DNA of 64,000 nucleotides from Hanleya hanleyi (Eukaryota; Mollusca; Polyplacophora; Lepidopleurida; Hanleyidae), in the NCBI GenBank assembly GCA_036873755.1, contig JAVTVY010033707.1:78302-142301 (forward strand), given 5' to 3'. The notes below the pieces were generated by a model, which ran no database searches, was not told the DNA's origin, and worked only from the letters and a program-made list of their open reading frames with translations. Positions 36,593 through 47,093 of this stretch are shown in pieces. Position 1 is the stretch's first letter. Each line of letters starts with the position of its first letter. The position numbers were made by a program, and so were the translations under genes.

Positions 36593-38476
36593 TTTTCCAG
36601 GGAGGTAACTCTTGGTCCCAATTTTTCCGCCAGGGGGTGCCACCAGTCCCGTATGACGTCACTTCCGGTCTGGGTGAATGGAGCGTGACCTTGCCGTATG
36701 ACGTCACTTCCGGTCTGGGTGAATGGGGCGTGACCTGTGAACATGATAGGATATGTACTGACCTGTCTGTGGGGCCTCAATGTCGTTCATCTCCGTGTCT
36801 TTTCGGTGAGCGGAACATGTACTGGGGTTTTTCCCACAATGTCGTTCACCTCCGTGTTTCTTCGGTCAGGTCCGTGTCTTTTCGGTGAGGTCCGTGGGAA
36901 CATGATAGGAGATTGCAAAATTGTTGCACGTTCGCTACAATGTTGCGAAGATGTCACGGAGATCACCGAAGAGACACGGAGGTGCCCGAAGAGACACGGA
37001 GATCCCCGAAGGGGGCGAGAGGGGTCCCTAGTGTACCGATGGGGTCGTATGAGGTATCAATGTGAAGCATTCGTGAAGGGGCATCTGATGGGGTGGGTGC
37101 GGGGTTGAAATATCGTCATTCTGCGCATGCGCGGTAGACCAAGGGTATGGAAATAGACGTTTTGGGGTCTAGGGGAGCCCCTAGTGGTCCGATGGAGTCC
37201 AGTGTGGTATCAATGTGAAGCCTATGTGAGGGGGCATCCGATGGGCTGCGTGTGGGGTTGGAATATGGTTATTCTGCGCATGCGCGGTAGACCAAGGGTA
37301 TGGAAATAGCCGTTTTGGGATCTAGGGGAGCCACTAATGGACCGATGGGGTCGAGTGAGGTATCAATGTGAAGTCTATGTGAGGGGGCATCCGATGGGCT
37401 GGGTGTGGGGTTGGAATATGGTCATTCTGCGCATGCGCGGTAGACCAAGGGTATGGAAATAGACGTTTTGGGGTCTAGGTGGGTCCCTAATAGACCGATG
37501 GGGTCGAGTGAGGTATCAATGTGAAGCCTATGTGAGGGGGCATCCCACTGGATGGATGTGGGGTCGGAATATCGTCATTCTGCGCATGCGCAATAGAGAA
37601 AGGGTATGAAAATAGACGTTTTGGGATGTAGGTGAGCCCCTAATGAGCCGATGGAGTTGAGTGAGGTATCAATGTGAAGCCTATGTGAGCGGGCATCCGA
37701 TTGGACTAGGGTCTCGGCCGTTGTCCACATTCTGCGCATGCGCAGACAGGGAATTCTGGGAAAGGGTGTGGAAATAGACGTTTCAGGGTTTAGGTGAGCC
37801 CCTAATGATCCTATGGTGTCGTATGGGGTCTTATTTTGAAGCTGTCGTGAGGGAGCATCCGCCTGGGCTAGTGTGTCGTTCGTTGTCAATAGTCTGCGCA
37901 TGCGCAGTCTGGCCGTAGTATAGAAAAAGACGTGTTGGGATTTAGGTAGGCCCCTAATGGTCTGATGGGATCGAGTGAGGTATCGATGTAAAGCAGTCGT
38001 GAGGGAGTATCCGGCGGGGTGGGTGTGACGTGGAACTGACGTCATTCTGCGCATGCGCAGTAGAGAAAGTGTATGGAAACTATGGGTCCGATGGAGTCGT
38101 ATGAGGTCTTATGTTTAAGCTCCTGTGAAGCAGCATCCGATTGGACTCAGGGTTCGTCCGTGTTCAAGGGTCTGCGCATGCGCAGTCTGGTCGTAGTATA
38201 GAAAGCAGGCATGTTGGGGGATGCGTGGGTGTGTGTGACCCATCACTAGGGGTCCATGGTTGGGGTTGGGTGGTGGTGTGGGTTCTGCGCACAGACGTCA
38301 CTTCCGGGTTTCACTAAAACTAACTTCGAACACAGAAGAGTTCCAATGTTCCCCTTAGACGTAGGGTCCGGATGTTCAACCTCCGGGGGTTTTTCCGGCC
38401 CGGCCCGGCCCGGCCCCGCCGCGCCCCGGCCGCAGCGCGCGCGGGTTACTCCGGCCGCAGCGCGCGCGCGCGCGCG
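36593..38476 (+). repeat. Left TIR of Polinton 2
   Basis: Reverse complement of about 47716-49631. In order: GGGAGGTAACTCTTGG; two copies of a ~42-bp block with TGACGTCACTTCCGG (CRE plus ETS-type motif) and GGTGAATGGGGCGTGACC, as in Polinton 1; TCCGTGTCTTTTCGGTGAGG repeats (36795-36900); eight ~152-bp NRF1-motif repeats (37070-38200); then a block with CCAATGTTCCCCTTAGACG and a GC-rich CCCGGCCCGGCCC/GCGCGCGC inner end. Confidence 0.85.
37070..38200 (+). promoter_or_regulatory. Array of eight NRF1-type palindromes spaced ~152 bp
   Basis: CTGCGCATGCGC(A/G) occurs at about 37121, 37273, 37427, 37579, 37732, 37893, 38046 and 38171, i.e. at 152, 154, 152, 153, 161, 153 and 125 bp. The core TGCGCATGCGCA is the NRF1 consensus. 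Each repeat also carries GAGGTATCAATGTGAAGCC, GGTATGGAAATAGACGTTTT and GGGGTCTAGG. Some units have GGGAATTCTGGGAAAGGG, similar to ZNF143-type promoter sites. Regulatory function is inferred. Confidence 0.6.
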
Positions 38477-38704
38477 CCTTATCCGGCCGCACGCCTGCGC
38501 GGGTGAATTTCGGATTATCCTAGGCCACTGATGGGCTACTTTCTCCACGGTGTTCGAAGCTAGTTTCGCTGAATCCCCACATGTCTGTTATAGCCTTCAT
38601 GCATTATGCTCATATAGAAAACACACAAGACAGGGTTTTTTGGGTGAGATCTCATTTTGTTTTTTTATTCAACAACAACAACGTGAGAACAACCACGTGA
38701 AAAC
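38477..38704. other. Inner flank of the Polinton 2 left TIR
   Basis: No gene. A minus-strand AATAAA (TTTTTTATTC near 38659) could serve the protease-capsid transcripts. A polymerase B gene would be expected around here by analogy with Polinton 1, but none is present. Confidence 0.5.
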
Positions 38705-38852
38705 TGAAGCCCAGAACAGGGGGCTTGTACATTGAAATCGATAAAACTTAGCCCAGAACAGGGGGGCTTGAACATTGAAAGAACTTAAGCCCAGAACAGG
38801 GGGGCTTGTACAGTGAAAGAACTTAAGCCCAGAACGGGGCTTGTACATTGAA
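38705..38852. repeat. Tandem ~37-bp repeat (four copies)
   Basis: TTAAGCCCAGAACAGGGGGG followed by CTTGTACATTGAAA recurs four times, with GAAC or ATCGATAAA spacers. It is located just after the 3' end of the protease pseudogene. Non-coding. Confidence 0.85.
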
Positions 38853-38889
38853 ATGATGGGCGGCCCAGTCATATACGAGTACATCTCGG

Positions 38890-39573
38890 TCCTCGGCCTT
38901 GGGGTACTCGTCAAACATCTGTACGATGGTAGATAACGGTCTTCGCCGGCATCGATGGTACAGGTAAAACAAGCAATATTGTCCTCACACGCTACTGGTC
39001 AGGCTGACGACTCTATAACGAATATTATGGATTAAGAATACTGATCAGCGATACGGATTTGATATTTTTGGAACATCATGATGTCTTGCCGTCATCATTG
39101 AAAACTGTTGACCGCTTCTCTCTTGCAGGAAACAAGCCTATGTTTATGTATACTATGATTGTCTTTTTGAATTTGGTGCTAATACTGTTATGTGGAAAAT
39201 GGAATAGGTCTTTGGATTATGGACGCGGATATTCTGTAATGGACGACGGCTGGATTATGAATGACGGACTAGACGCTTGCAATTTGCAACGTTTGACTGT
39301 TCCAACACCACGTCTCTGTGCCTTGATCCATGAAGTCTGTTAAATCGGGATGGAGGGGTGGCAGGCCGTAAGGGTCAAAGTATTCGCCCTGCTGTTCTGT
39401 CAAGTACACGCCCACCCAATGTTCACCGGGCCGATCCATCGGTCCGTGTTGAGAACGTAAGCAGCAGGATACATACGGTCTAATGGGAACACATCTCGGG
39501 CGAACACCCCTTGAAAGACCATACGTGTCTCTGGGTCATTCTCCAGCACCGTGGTTATCTGGTCTGTATTCAT
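38890..39573 (-). pseudogene. Adenain-like protease of Polinton 2, split by an insertion
   Basis: The 5' part (start MNTDQITTVL at 39573) matches the Polinton 1 protease, with GVFARDVFPL and AAYVLNTD. A frameshift lies near 39435, and the following EYFDPYG-type segment is in another frame. Homology stops near 39297 and resumes at about 39010, with the Cys-containing C-terminus and the tail downstream of it. The intervening ~285 bp is a dispersed repeat. Confidence 0.75.
39012..39297 (+). repeat. Dispersed repeat inserted in the protease pseudogene
   Basis: AGCGATACGGATT, TTGGAACATCATGATGTCT, TTTGGATTATGGACGCGGAT and TGGATTATGAATGACGGAC are shared with 53093-53285 in the same orientation. At 53 kb the repeat continues upstream into a segment (52938-53050) that is also present at 15700-15800. 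No coding capacity or clear target duplication was found. Confidence 0.7.
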
Positions 39574-39574
39574 G

Positions 39575-40887
39575 TTAGGTGGAGAAGTCACACAGGACGT
39601 TGCGCGCTTTGTCCACTTGAATGATGTTGTCAAACTCGGCGTAGCAGATCACATTGACGGTGCTCCGGAGGGTTCGTGCAAAGTGGATTTCCAACCGTAA
39701 ATTGCCTTGCTTGGCGAGGGCCAGCTGATGGTCGTTCTCTAAGGTGGGGGTCAAATCGAAACAGAACAGCGTGTATCCGTTCGCGTAGTCCTCCCGACTG
39801 ATCATATTCCCTTCGTCCTGGTTGATTTGACCGGTGGCTGTAAACAGGCTCTGATAGGCTCGAATGAAATTCGCGCGCCCAAAGTTCGGTGTTAAGGCCG
39901 TGGCTGGCACCTGTTGTCCATCCACATGCAGGGCCACAAAAATTGATGCCGAAATGTTGAAAGTCAAACGGATTCTCTGGGTAGGCTCCGCTGAAACTGG
40001 TATTTTCCACACAGGCCAGGATCAATCGCTTGGGTAGTTCCCCCAGGAACAGGTTTTCTTTGTTGGCGCTCATATTTCCAGCAGACACAGAGAACACTTT
40101 GGTTTGCACACGTCGGATAGGGCACTGGGCTGGTTTTGTTTCCAAGGCTTTGAGGTGTCCCAATTAAACGGCTGGATTCGGTTTCACTTTTCGGGCATAC
40201 AGGACTGCGTCTTGGATGAATCTTATAGTCAGCTGCATGCCCGTCTACGTTAGTGGCCATCAAGGCGAAGGTCGGAGGCGCCCGTATCAGTCGGATTTTG
40301 ATGGGGATCTTGTTCAAGAGGTATCGGTCTTGCATGAACATGTCTGCGTGCAGTCGACCCATGAGATCCACCGCGACGCCGTTCGCGGTCAAAGCCTTCC
40401 GTTTGTTATATCCCACACTGTCGTTCTCTACGCCCATGTGCTGGGCTGTGTCCTGGTAGAATAAAGCGGTTGTCAGTTGAGATTTTTTGGCCTCTCGCCC
40501 ATGCGACAACAGCGTCTCGATGTAGGCTCGATAGGGGTACGTGTTGGTCGAGTCACTGATGAGTTTGTCGCTGAGAAATATATCCACCTGTTGAAACATC
40601 GAGTGCAGCCAGAGATTCGTCGGGCCCACCGTTGCTTGGTCGACGATTCTGGAGCCATCTCCATTGACGATGTTGGCTTTCACATACAAGTATGTATGGG
40701 CTAAATCCACATAGGCCGTATCCGCATTACTAATGGTGAACTCGATGGGCCCTGTTGCGTTGATGCTGGAGAGCGGGAGATGCTCCACCCATAATCCTTG
40801 TTCGGCACTGGTCTGTGTGGGCGGAACGGTCCACAAATCGAATTCACTGTTGGTGGAGGGGCAGGACTCTGCGTGGATCAAGGACAT
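39575..40887 (-). pseudogene. Major capsid protein candidate of Polinton 2, frameshifted
   Basis: Starts MSLIHAESCPSTNSEFDLW at 40887 and is homologous throughout to the Polinton 1 gene at 22036-23343, including TNLWLHSMFQQVDIFLSDK and NTYPYRAYIETLLSHG. At least two frame changes occur, near 40170-40230 and near 39940. The C-terminus ends just before the protease start, as in Polinton 1. Confidence 0.85.
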
Positions 40888-40889
40888 GT

Positions 40890-41294
40890 TTTAAGAAAAG
40901 ATATCCTGGGTCTTCGATGTGCGTCGTCGCTGGGTCGGTCGTCGACTGGAACGTGGTCTCGGTGGTGCAGGTCTTTTATTCCCTACGGTGCGTTGTGCTT
41001 TGGCCACCAAGACGCCTCCTGCTTCTTTGGCCCACCGTTTCAAGGCTTCTTTGGGTGCCGTACCCCCAAGACATCACCGGCGACTTGCAGTCCACTGCGT
41101 ACCGCTTGTTTGCCGATTGCTTTCACCCCACGCGTCACCAAGGGCAGGAACGTTATGACGATGCTCCCGAGTATGTTCCCCAGTCCATGTCCTCGTTGCA
41201 TGCGTGCACCACTAAAGACCGGAAGGCCACCGCCGGCCTGTTGGGCATAATAGTCCATATAGCTGCGTGCATCGCACTCGTAAGGCACCTTCAT
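40890..41294 (-). pseudogene. Basic virion core protein of Polinton 2, frameshifted
   Basis: Starts MKVPYECDARSYMDYY at 41294, with the conserved LPVFSGARMQRGHGLGNILG block. One frameshift near 41060 moves the Arg-rich C-terminus to another frame, which ends at the capsid gene start. The AGGGLP site is comparable to QTGGSLP in Polinton 1. Confidence 0.75.
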
Positions 41295-41296
41295 TA

Positions 41297-42061
41297 TACA
41301 AAGTGGGGAGCACGTGCTTGTCGAAAATGAAGTGTCAGCACCACTTCCCGCGTTCGAATGCCACCAGTCGTCCCGTGTCATCTCTTATATCCACCGTGAG
41401 TGTTGATGTCGGTTTGTCGTACGGGTAGGTAGAGCATGTGGGTGAAACTGTGGGTGACTTGATCTCCATACGTCTTTTTAATGGGCACTACCCGTAACAG
41501 AGGTGTGTTGATATCGCCCACGATGTGGTTGTCCACCACGTCCGAGTAGACGTAGAGTCCGTACATACCCGACTTCATATCCATCGAGATCTCGCCTTGG
41601 TGGGCGGTGGGACCAGCGAACGTCCGTAGATCGAAACCCAGCATTTGCTGTAGGATAGGACTCAGCACGACACTCGCGTTGGCGGGGACGATAAGCTGTG
41701 CCTTGTCGTTGTGTGCGTTGTAATCGAAGTCCACGTGATTCTTGAAGGGAAAGGATATGATGGGTTTTGAAGTATTCGTGACCTAAGGAAGTCTTGACAG
41801 CCCACCCATGAACTCCTTGGGGGTATCGTATTGGCCTTCGGGGAGGGTGAGTCGGGTGTCTTTTCCTTCGTAGGTCACCTCGTACCACACTTCATTGGCT
41901 CGCACGTTGTACCACGAGTAAGGCTGTTGGATATCCACGAGGCCACATTCCCAGCGCCCAGGTAAATGCAACGGTTGCGGTAACTGGGTCACGTACTTGG
42001 CCAAGGTGTTGTCAGGGAACACATCCAGCGAACTGTTACTGGGTAGGATGAGGTAAAACAT
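41297..42061 (-). pseudogene. Minor capsid (penton-like) protein of Polinton 2, frameshifted
   Basis: ATG at 42061 (MFYLILPSNSSLDVF), followed by PLHLPGRWECGLVDIQQPYSW. Frame changes lie near 41790 and 41395. The middle part (ILQQMLGFDL, GMYGLYVYSDVVDNHIVGDI) is open at 41378-41734. The breaks are at different places from those in Polinton 1, so the two copies decayed independently. Confidence 0.8.
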
Positions 42062-42094
42062 GGCGACTGAGCTGCCCTGCTGCTGCTGTTGGTT

Positions 42095-42912
42095 TTAATA
42101 GGTGTTCCAGGCCTTGGGCGATTGTGTCCGGCGTCGTGTTCGTCGCGTTGACTTGCTACGTGTCACGGCTCTGGAGATGTGGGGTGTCCTGATCAAGGAT
42201 GGTTTTTTAAATGTCTGAAAAGAAGGTGCCCGTTGTGGTGGTGATGTTTTGGGGGGTGACTCCGATTCCCATTCGGATTCCCAAGAAGGTAGTGGGCCAC
42301 TCGGCGATTGCTGGGTTCGCTGCATAAAGGCCCAGCGGTGGGAGTTCCCCACCAATTCCTGTGGTACATGCATGTCTTTCAAGCCTTGAGCGAAGACCTC
42401 CCATCCTCGAGGATCCGTGTTCGACCTGCGTTGACGCATCAGGTCATTCACTAAATCCGTCATTTGGGTACCGGCACCACCTGATTCTGTACCAGGAGTT
42501 CGCCTTTATCATTCCAAGTCATGTTAGGATTCTGTTTCATCCGTTGTAATACCAGGCCAGCTTGTTTCTTGAGCGATGCAGGTACACTCTTCAGCACTTC
42601 GTCTTCCACCCACTGTGGGGCTGTGGGTGGTACCCCTGGTAATGGCGGCTGTTGTAGCGGTGCTGAGGTCGGCGGTGTGTCACGTGGTGGTGGTGGTGGT
42701 GGTGGGGTAGAGAAGGTTTTGTATTTGTCCATGAACGTCATGTACCGTTGAAGCGTCTCATTGTACCGTTGTATTTTCTCACTGTCGCTTAACCCCGGTC
42801 TCTGTAAGATCTGTTGCATCTCTCCATCGAGGGTGTTTATGGTCTTCACCGTAGGTGGAACAGGGTAGGGCGATTGGAGGTTTTGAAGGAACCGTGGTTC
42901 GACGCGGACCAT
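42095..42912 (-). pseudogene. Conserved Polinton protein of unknown role, Polinton 2 copy, one frameshift
   Basis: From the ATG at 42912 (MVRVEPRFLQNLQSPYPV), through a Pro run and VEDEVLKSVPASLKKQ, NPNMTWNDKGELLVQN. A frameshift near 42465 then leads into MTDLVNDLMRQRR, GWEVFAQGLKDMHVPQELVG and a basic Ser/Arg tail ending KAWNTY. It is more complete than the Polinton 1 copy and shows what was lost there. Confidence 0.75.
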
Positions 42913-42926
42913 TTTTTTCGTGTGGT

Positions 42927-43271
42927 TCAGTGTCGGCCGAAGAGTCCACCCAATACTGGACCCAACACGGTAGCGGCCAACGGTGCTAAGGTGGCCCCGA
43001 GAAAGCCGCCTTTCTGTAACACCTTTTTCTTTTGTGTTTGAGGGACCCGCTTCTGGACTAGGGTTCGAAGACCTGTCTTATGCTTGGCCAACTTGGTCTT
43101 CTGAGCCGGAGTCAGTGGTACGTTGCCTTTTAACAGGTTGTACCCGATCTCGCACAGACAGCGTACAAGGTCAGGGTCCGCACCGCGTACAATGGTTCGG
43201 ACCAACTCGGGTGGGGCCGTCTTCAATACACGGAGCGTCGGAGCGTGCTTCCGTACTCGCGCAGACATCAT
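42927..43271 (-). CDS. Small basic-hydrophobic virion protein, Polinton 2 copy
   Basis: About 114 residues and open throughout. It shares LVRCLCEIGYNLLKGNVPLT, the Lys-rich helix and the GGFLGATLAPLAATVLGPV tail with 25381-25719. One of the few undamaged frames of this element. Intactness may simply reflect its short length. Confidence 0.7.
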   Translation of the reverse strand: MMSARVRKHAPTLRVLKTAPPELVRTIVRGADPDLVRCLCEIGYNLLKGNVPLTPAQKTKLAKHKTGLRTLVQKRVPQTQKKKVLQKGGFLGATLAPLAATVLGPVLGGLFGRH

Positions 43272-43425
43272 GTACAACTAATGCTAGAACCCACAACTCT
43301 GCTCTTTTTATCTACTTCAGAGAACAGAGACAAAGTCAACCATGCTGTGGTATTAATTCTTTTTATTATCCCCATCATCAAACACAAACACCCCAGCTGA
43401 GGGCGCCACTGTGGATGTGTTTACA

Positions 43426-44032
43426 TTATTTTTGCATGTACACGTGGTGGGTCTCTCCGGGAAAGATGCCGGTCCGTAGTCGAAGGTGGTCGGGGATGGC
43501 TTGCTTGAGGTCGAAGAGCATATACCGGTGCTGAGGGGTTGTGGCATCTTTAAAGGCTTCCAACGCAAACGATGTGCGGCCGGGATACATCTGTCTCGCC
43601 AGGTGCAGCAGTTGAGTGGTATCTCTCGGGTTTTTGAAGACCACCAGGTAGTGGGCATTTAAGCTGATGTTCCGATGTTCTTTGTTTTTACTGAACAGAT
43701 TCTGCACAATGTAGATGATGCTGAGCCGTCGATGATGGCTGCCTTTGGTAAAGAGTTGGGTGACCCGTGTCCGTCTCCGCCATGAGATCATCCAGAACCA
43801 CCAAGGTGTCGGGTTCCAAATCGGCCAGGTTGGGTAGGCCTTCCACGAACGTGATGTGGGGCATTGCTGCATACGCTGCCTGCCATTCTCCGTAACACCA
43901 CACGACTCGGGCAATGGGTGGGGTGATCATGCTGTCGGCGTGTTGAAGGAGCTTCCTGACGAAGTGCGTTTTGCCGGAACCCGTCGGTCCTGCGATGACG
44001 CAAGTGAAGGGATGCTGCCACCGAGGGTCCAT
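43426..44032 (-). pseudogene. Packaging ATPase of Polinton 2, one frameshift
   Basis: ATG at 44032, Walker A GPTGSGKT, Walker B-like LVVLDDLM, then a frame change near 43765. The second frame carries FTKGSHHRRLSIIYIVQNLF and FPGETHHVY to the stop at 43426. Gene order and spacing match Polinton 1. Confidence 0.82.
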
Positions 44033-44520
44033 GGCTCGAGATGTATCCGTTGTCGTGGTAACCCGCTCTTGTAAATTTGGTACGAGTGAACTGGAGTGGT
44101 GGTGGTGGGTACAACGTCGGTCGTCGTTGTCTGTTCACTGTGAGGGATGATGGTGGTGGGTACAACGTCGGTCGTCGTTGTCTGTTCACTGTGAGGGATG
44201 AAATCCGGTGGGTTTTCAGACGTAGTGGGTGTACTTGGTGTAGGTGTGGAGCTTGGTGTGGAGCTCGACGTGGCTTGTACACGGGGTGTGGTGGTGACTG
44301 GGCTCGATACGGGGTTGACTGGTGCTATCTGTAGACCGGTTTCACTGGTGGCTGGTGTTCTCAGTTGGTTAAGTAACGTGCTGACATAGGCTACGTCGTA
44401 AAACACACCTCCGTACAACACACTCAGCAGGGTTAGCAGTATCACCACAAAGCCCACTTGCGCTTGCGCGTTTTGGGAGACGCTGTGTTCAGAGGCAGCT
44501 GCTGTTTGTCCATAGCACTG
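43927..44520 (-). pseudogene. Ser/Thr-rich membrane protein of Polinton 2
   Basis: A start like that of Polinton 1 (MDKQQLPLNT) lies near 44513 in another frame; the frame from 44457 gives the membrane segment VVILLTLLSVLYGGVFYDVA and a long Ser/Thr/Pro-rich stretch. Two direct copies of a 54-bp unit (HSEQTTTTDVVPTT) lie at 44097-44210. The frame overlaps the ATPase start because the stop has been lost by an indel. The outer domain is unlike that of Polinton 1 apart from composition. Confidence 0.65.
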
Positions 44521-44563
44521 TGGTCGGACGTGGAATGAAGGATGACGGCAGTGGTGTCTGGCT

Positions 44564-45636
44564 TTATAGTCGTTTCACCTGGTTGGCAGCGACCCAGGAA
44601 TTGAAGGAACTGGGCCAGCCTTGCCATTTGACGAAATGAAACAGTTTGCCACGTCGACGTTCCGTTTTCAAAATCTGCTCCACCGTGTAGTAGTCTTGCT
44701 GTGTTTTTACGACAGGCTGTAATTCCGTCTCGTAAAACGTCCCTAGCAACGGCTCCCCTTGAAGATCTTCCAGTTCATAGACTCGCTGCTGTCGGGGTAG
44801 CGCCGTTTAATCAGGAAGTGCTCATCGCTCCAGTTGGGCAAGTAACTTTTCTCAAATTGACCTTTGACTTTACTGATCCGTACAGGGTCCCCGACCTTGA
44901 ACACCGCCTTCGTCGTTCGCTGCGATTACCTGGGGTACAAGACACGGCGGACTCGGGCTTCATTGCGTTGGGTCACGGTAATGGGGGCTCTCTCTATACT
45001 CCGGTGATAGGCTCGATTGTAACCACTCACAAGTTTCGGGAGAACATCGAGGTACCGCCTTGTATTCTTATAGGTGAAATATTTATACACACGGCCTTTG
45101 AATGTCCTGTTGAACCTTTCCATCACGGAAGCCTTGGTCTCGTTGTACGTATGGAAGAAAAACACCTTCTGGGCTTTCAGAAACTGTTAGAACGATCTGT
45201 TGAGGAATTCCGTGCCTTCGTCGATTTGCAAATACAAAAGTTTGCGCCCGGTCTTGAAGATGTCTTTGAACGCCGCTATGAGATTCGCCTCCGTTTTCGT
45301 CCGGATGGGTACCACCCACGCATATTTCGATAGGATATCGATGCACGTCAAGATATACCGATTCCCATCGTTGTGTTTGGCAAAGGCGCTCATATCGACC
45401 AAATCCGCTTGCCACTGGGGATCTATTCCTCCCACGATGACCCGGTCCCGTAGAAAATGGCGACGGACAGATCGATGTAAGGTATAGGTGTCTTGTTTTC
45501 TTAACCAATCTCGGACTTGGGCACGTTGTATCCCCTGGGGTTTGGCCGCTCGATAGAGAGCCGACAATGCACTATAGGCCGCCGGACTGTCGGGGCTGTA
45601 GTATAAGTTATCCAACACCTTCTCCCAGCGCTTCAT
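44564..45636 (-). pseudogene. Integrase of Polinton 2, multiple frameshifts
   Basis: The N-terminal half (45187-45636) includes WQADLVDMSAF and LQIDEGTEF with two catalytic Asp residues. The Glu segment (SVMERFNRTF) and following region lie in another frame (44926-45165). The chromodomain (YYTVEQILKTERRRG, VKWQGWPSSFNSW) ends at 44564 in a third. At least three indels; not functional as read. Confidence 0.85.
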
Positions 45637-45663
45637 GGTGACTAATGATGATGGACCCTGGCT

Positions 45664-46110
45664 CTAGCGTTTATTTATAACGGGTATATCTTGGGCCGGA
45701 GATTCTTTCTGATTTTCTTCGTTGGCTTCCACAGTGTCCATGGTAAATGACCAGTCCAACTCGTCTGATGACCGCTTGATAAGCACTTGATCCACATCTA
45801 CCACGGCATCTTCCAATGCAGACCATAGATCAGGGTGAAGGGTAAAATGCACTGTACCCCCATCTAGCCGAGCCAATTGAGCAAAGAAAGGGCGGCGTCG
45901 GATGTACACATCGTGACACAAGTGGATGAGGTCGCCGTCCAGTTCACCAGACAACACCCGTTTGAATTTGGTCCAGCCCTCTCGGGACAGACGAATGTGA
46001 GCCGGGCACGGTTGTGTAAGGTCCGCATCACAGATGTCTCCCACCTCCTCCATGATATCGACCGTATCCGCATAAACGTGCAGGAAGACCTCGGGGGTCA
46101 AGCTGAGATA
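45664..46110 (-). CDS. Single-unit PC4-like protein, Polinton 2 (start uncertain)
   Basis: An open frame encoding one copy of the ~100-residue unit found twice in 28157-28843: IRLSREGWTKFKRVLSGELD, then DLIHLCHDVYIRRRPFFAQL and FTLHPDLWSALEDAVVDVDQ. An acidic C-terminus ends near 45664. No ATG in good position is seen at the 5' end, where the frame stays open without Met to beyond 46110, so the start may have been destroyed or lie in an upstream exon. Confidence 0.5.
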   Translation of the reverse strand, partial: YLSLTPEVFLHVYADTVDIMEEVGDICDADLTQPCPAHIRLSREGWTKFKRVLSGELDGDLIHLCHDVYIRRRPFFAQLARLDGGTVHFTLHPDLWSALEDAVVDVDQVLIKRSSDELDWSFTMDTVEANEENQKESPAQDIPVINKR

Positions 46111-46214
46111 CGCCCGTATTATATGCTCCGTGATGGTCAGTACGTGAATGGTACAAGATTTGACTGTCTCTCGTATTTATAGGGAGAACCCCGTGAGTTC
46201 AAAGGATCGGGTGG

Positions 46215-46694
46215 TCAAAGTCTAGCCGGGTAATCAATGGTATCGTCGTCTGGTTCATTGCTAGACATTTGTTCATTGGGTTCTGCCGCCGCTTCTCTCA
46301 GGGCACGAGCCCACTCCAACTCGTCTGATGACCGCTCGTCCGGTGTAAACAGCTGGTCCACGATAGGCACCACTTTCTCGAAGGCTGTCCACAGATCAGG
46401 GTCTAGGGTGAAGCCCCGCGTAGGGTCTTGGTAGCGGCCCAGGCGTGGGAAGAAGTGTCCACGGTGTACGTAGATGGCATTGTCTATGTGGATGAGGTGT
46501 CCGTCGAGCTCGCCGCTCAACACCCGTTTAAATTTGGTCCAGCCGTCACGGTGTAGCGTAACCGTATTCGATACGGTCTCAGCGCGCGACCAGCAAACAT
46601 CTCCACGGTCTTCCACGAGGGTGACTTTATCTTCATATACGTGTAACCCCACCCGGGGTGTAAGGGGAAAGATGGCTCGTAGAACTGGTGACAT
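46215..46694 (-). CDS. Single-unit PC4-like protein, Polinton 2
   Basis: 159 residues from the ATG at 46694 (MSPVLRAIFPLTPRVGLHVY). It holds one unit: VTLHRDGWTKFKRVLSGELD, then HLIHIDNAIYVHRGHFFPRL and FTLDPDLWTAFEKVVPIVDQ, followed by an acidic tail. It is strongly similar to the neighbouring 45664-46110 frame, so the pair arose by duplication or by fission of a two-unit gene like that of Polinton 1. The PC4-like fold is a tentative reading. Confidence 0.6.
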   Translation of the reverse strand: MSPVLRAIFPLTPRVGLHVYEDKVTLVEDRGDVCWSRAETVSNTVTLHRDGWTKFKRVLSGELDGHLIHIDNAIYVHRGHFFPRLGRYQDPTRGFTLDPDLWTAFEKVVPIVDQLFTPDERSSDELEWARALREAAAEPNEQMSSNEPDDDTIDYPARL

Positions 46695-46766
46695 GGTTGA
46701 CCCAATGACGAGCGTTGAATGACTCACACTGTGTCTGACCCTCGGATTTATAGTCAGGTCCCACTG

Positions 46767-47093
46767 TCAACGCCACAGCGCCAGGGTCAATAGGGCACAG
46801 ACCATGACTAGGCCAACCAGCCGTCGCTGATTCCGGCGTGAGCGCTCGTGGTCCATAGCCCGAGCATCAAGGTTGGCTGTCATAGTCCAGTAGTGGTGAG
46901 TGATGGCACACCTCTCCATCGAGTGCACTCTGTCGAGGACCGCTTCTGTGAACTCGTTCAGGATCTGGCGTCGCCCCTCGTTGTCGTTTCCATCTGAAAA
47001 CATGGACCGAATCACTGCTCGGTAACCCGTGAGCGAATTAACCACGGTCGCATGCTGTAAAATGCGAGTCGCATAGGGACGGGTGTCCGTCAT
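46767..47093 (-). CDS. Tail-anchored small protein of unknown role
   Basis: 108 residues from ATG at 47093 (MTDTRPYATRILQHATVV). It is predicted largely helical, with a basic stretch (RSRRNQRR) immediately before a C-terminal hydrophobic anchor (LVGLVMVCALLTLALW). The layout is that of tail-anchored proteins of mitochondria or ER. No BH, CARD or other domain could be recognised. It occupies the accessory position near the right TIR, where Polinton 1 has its RING and CARD genes. Confidence 0.55.
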   Translation of the reverse strand: MTDTRPYATRILQHATVVNSLTGYRAVIRSMFSDGNDNEGRRQILNEFTEAVLDRVHSMERCAITHHYWTMTANLDARAMDHERSRRNQRRLVGLVMVCALLTLALWR

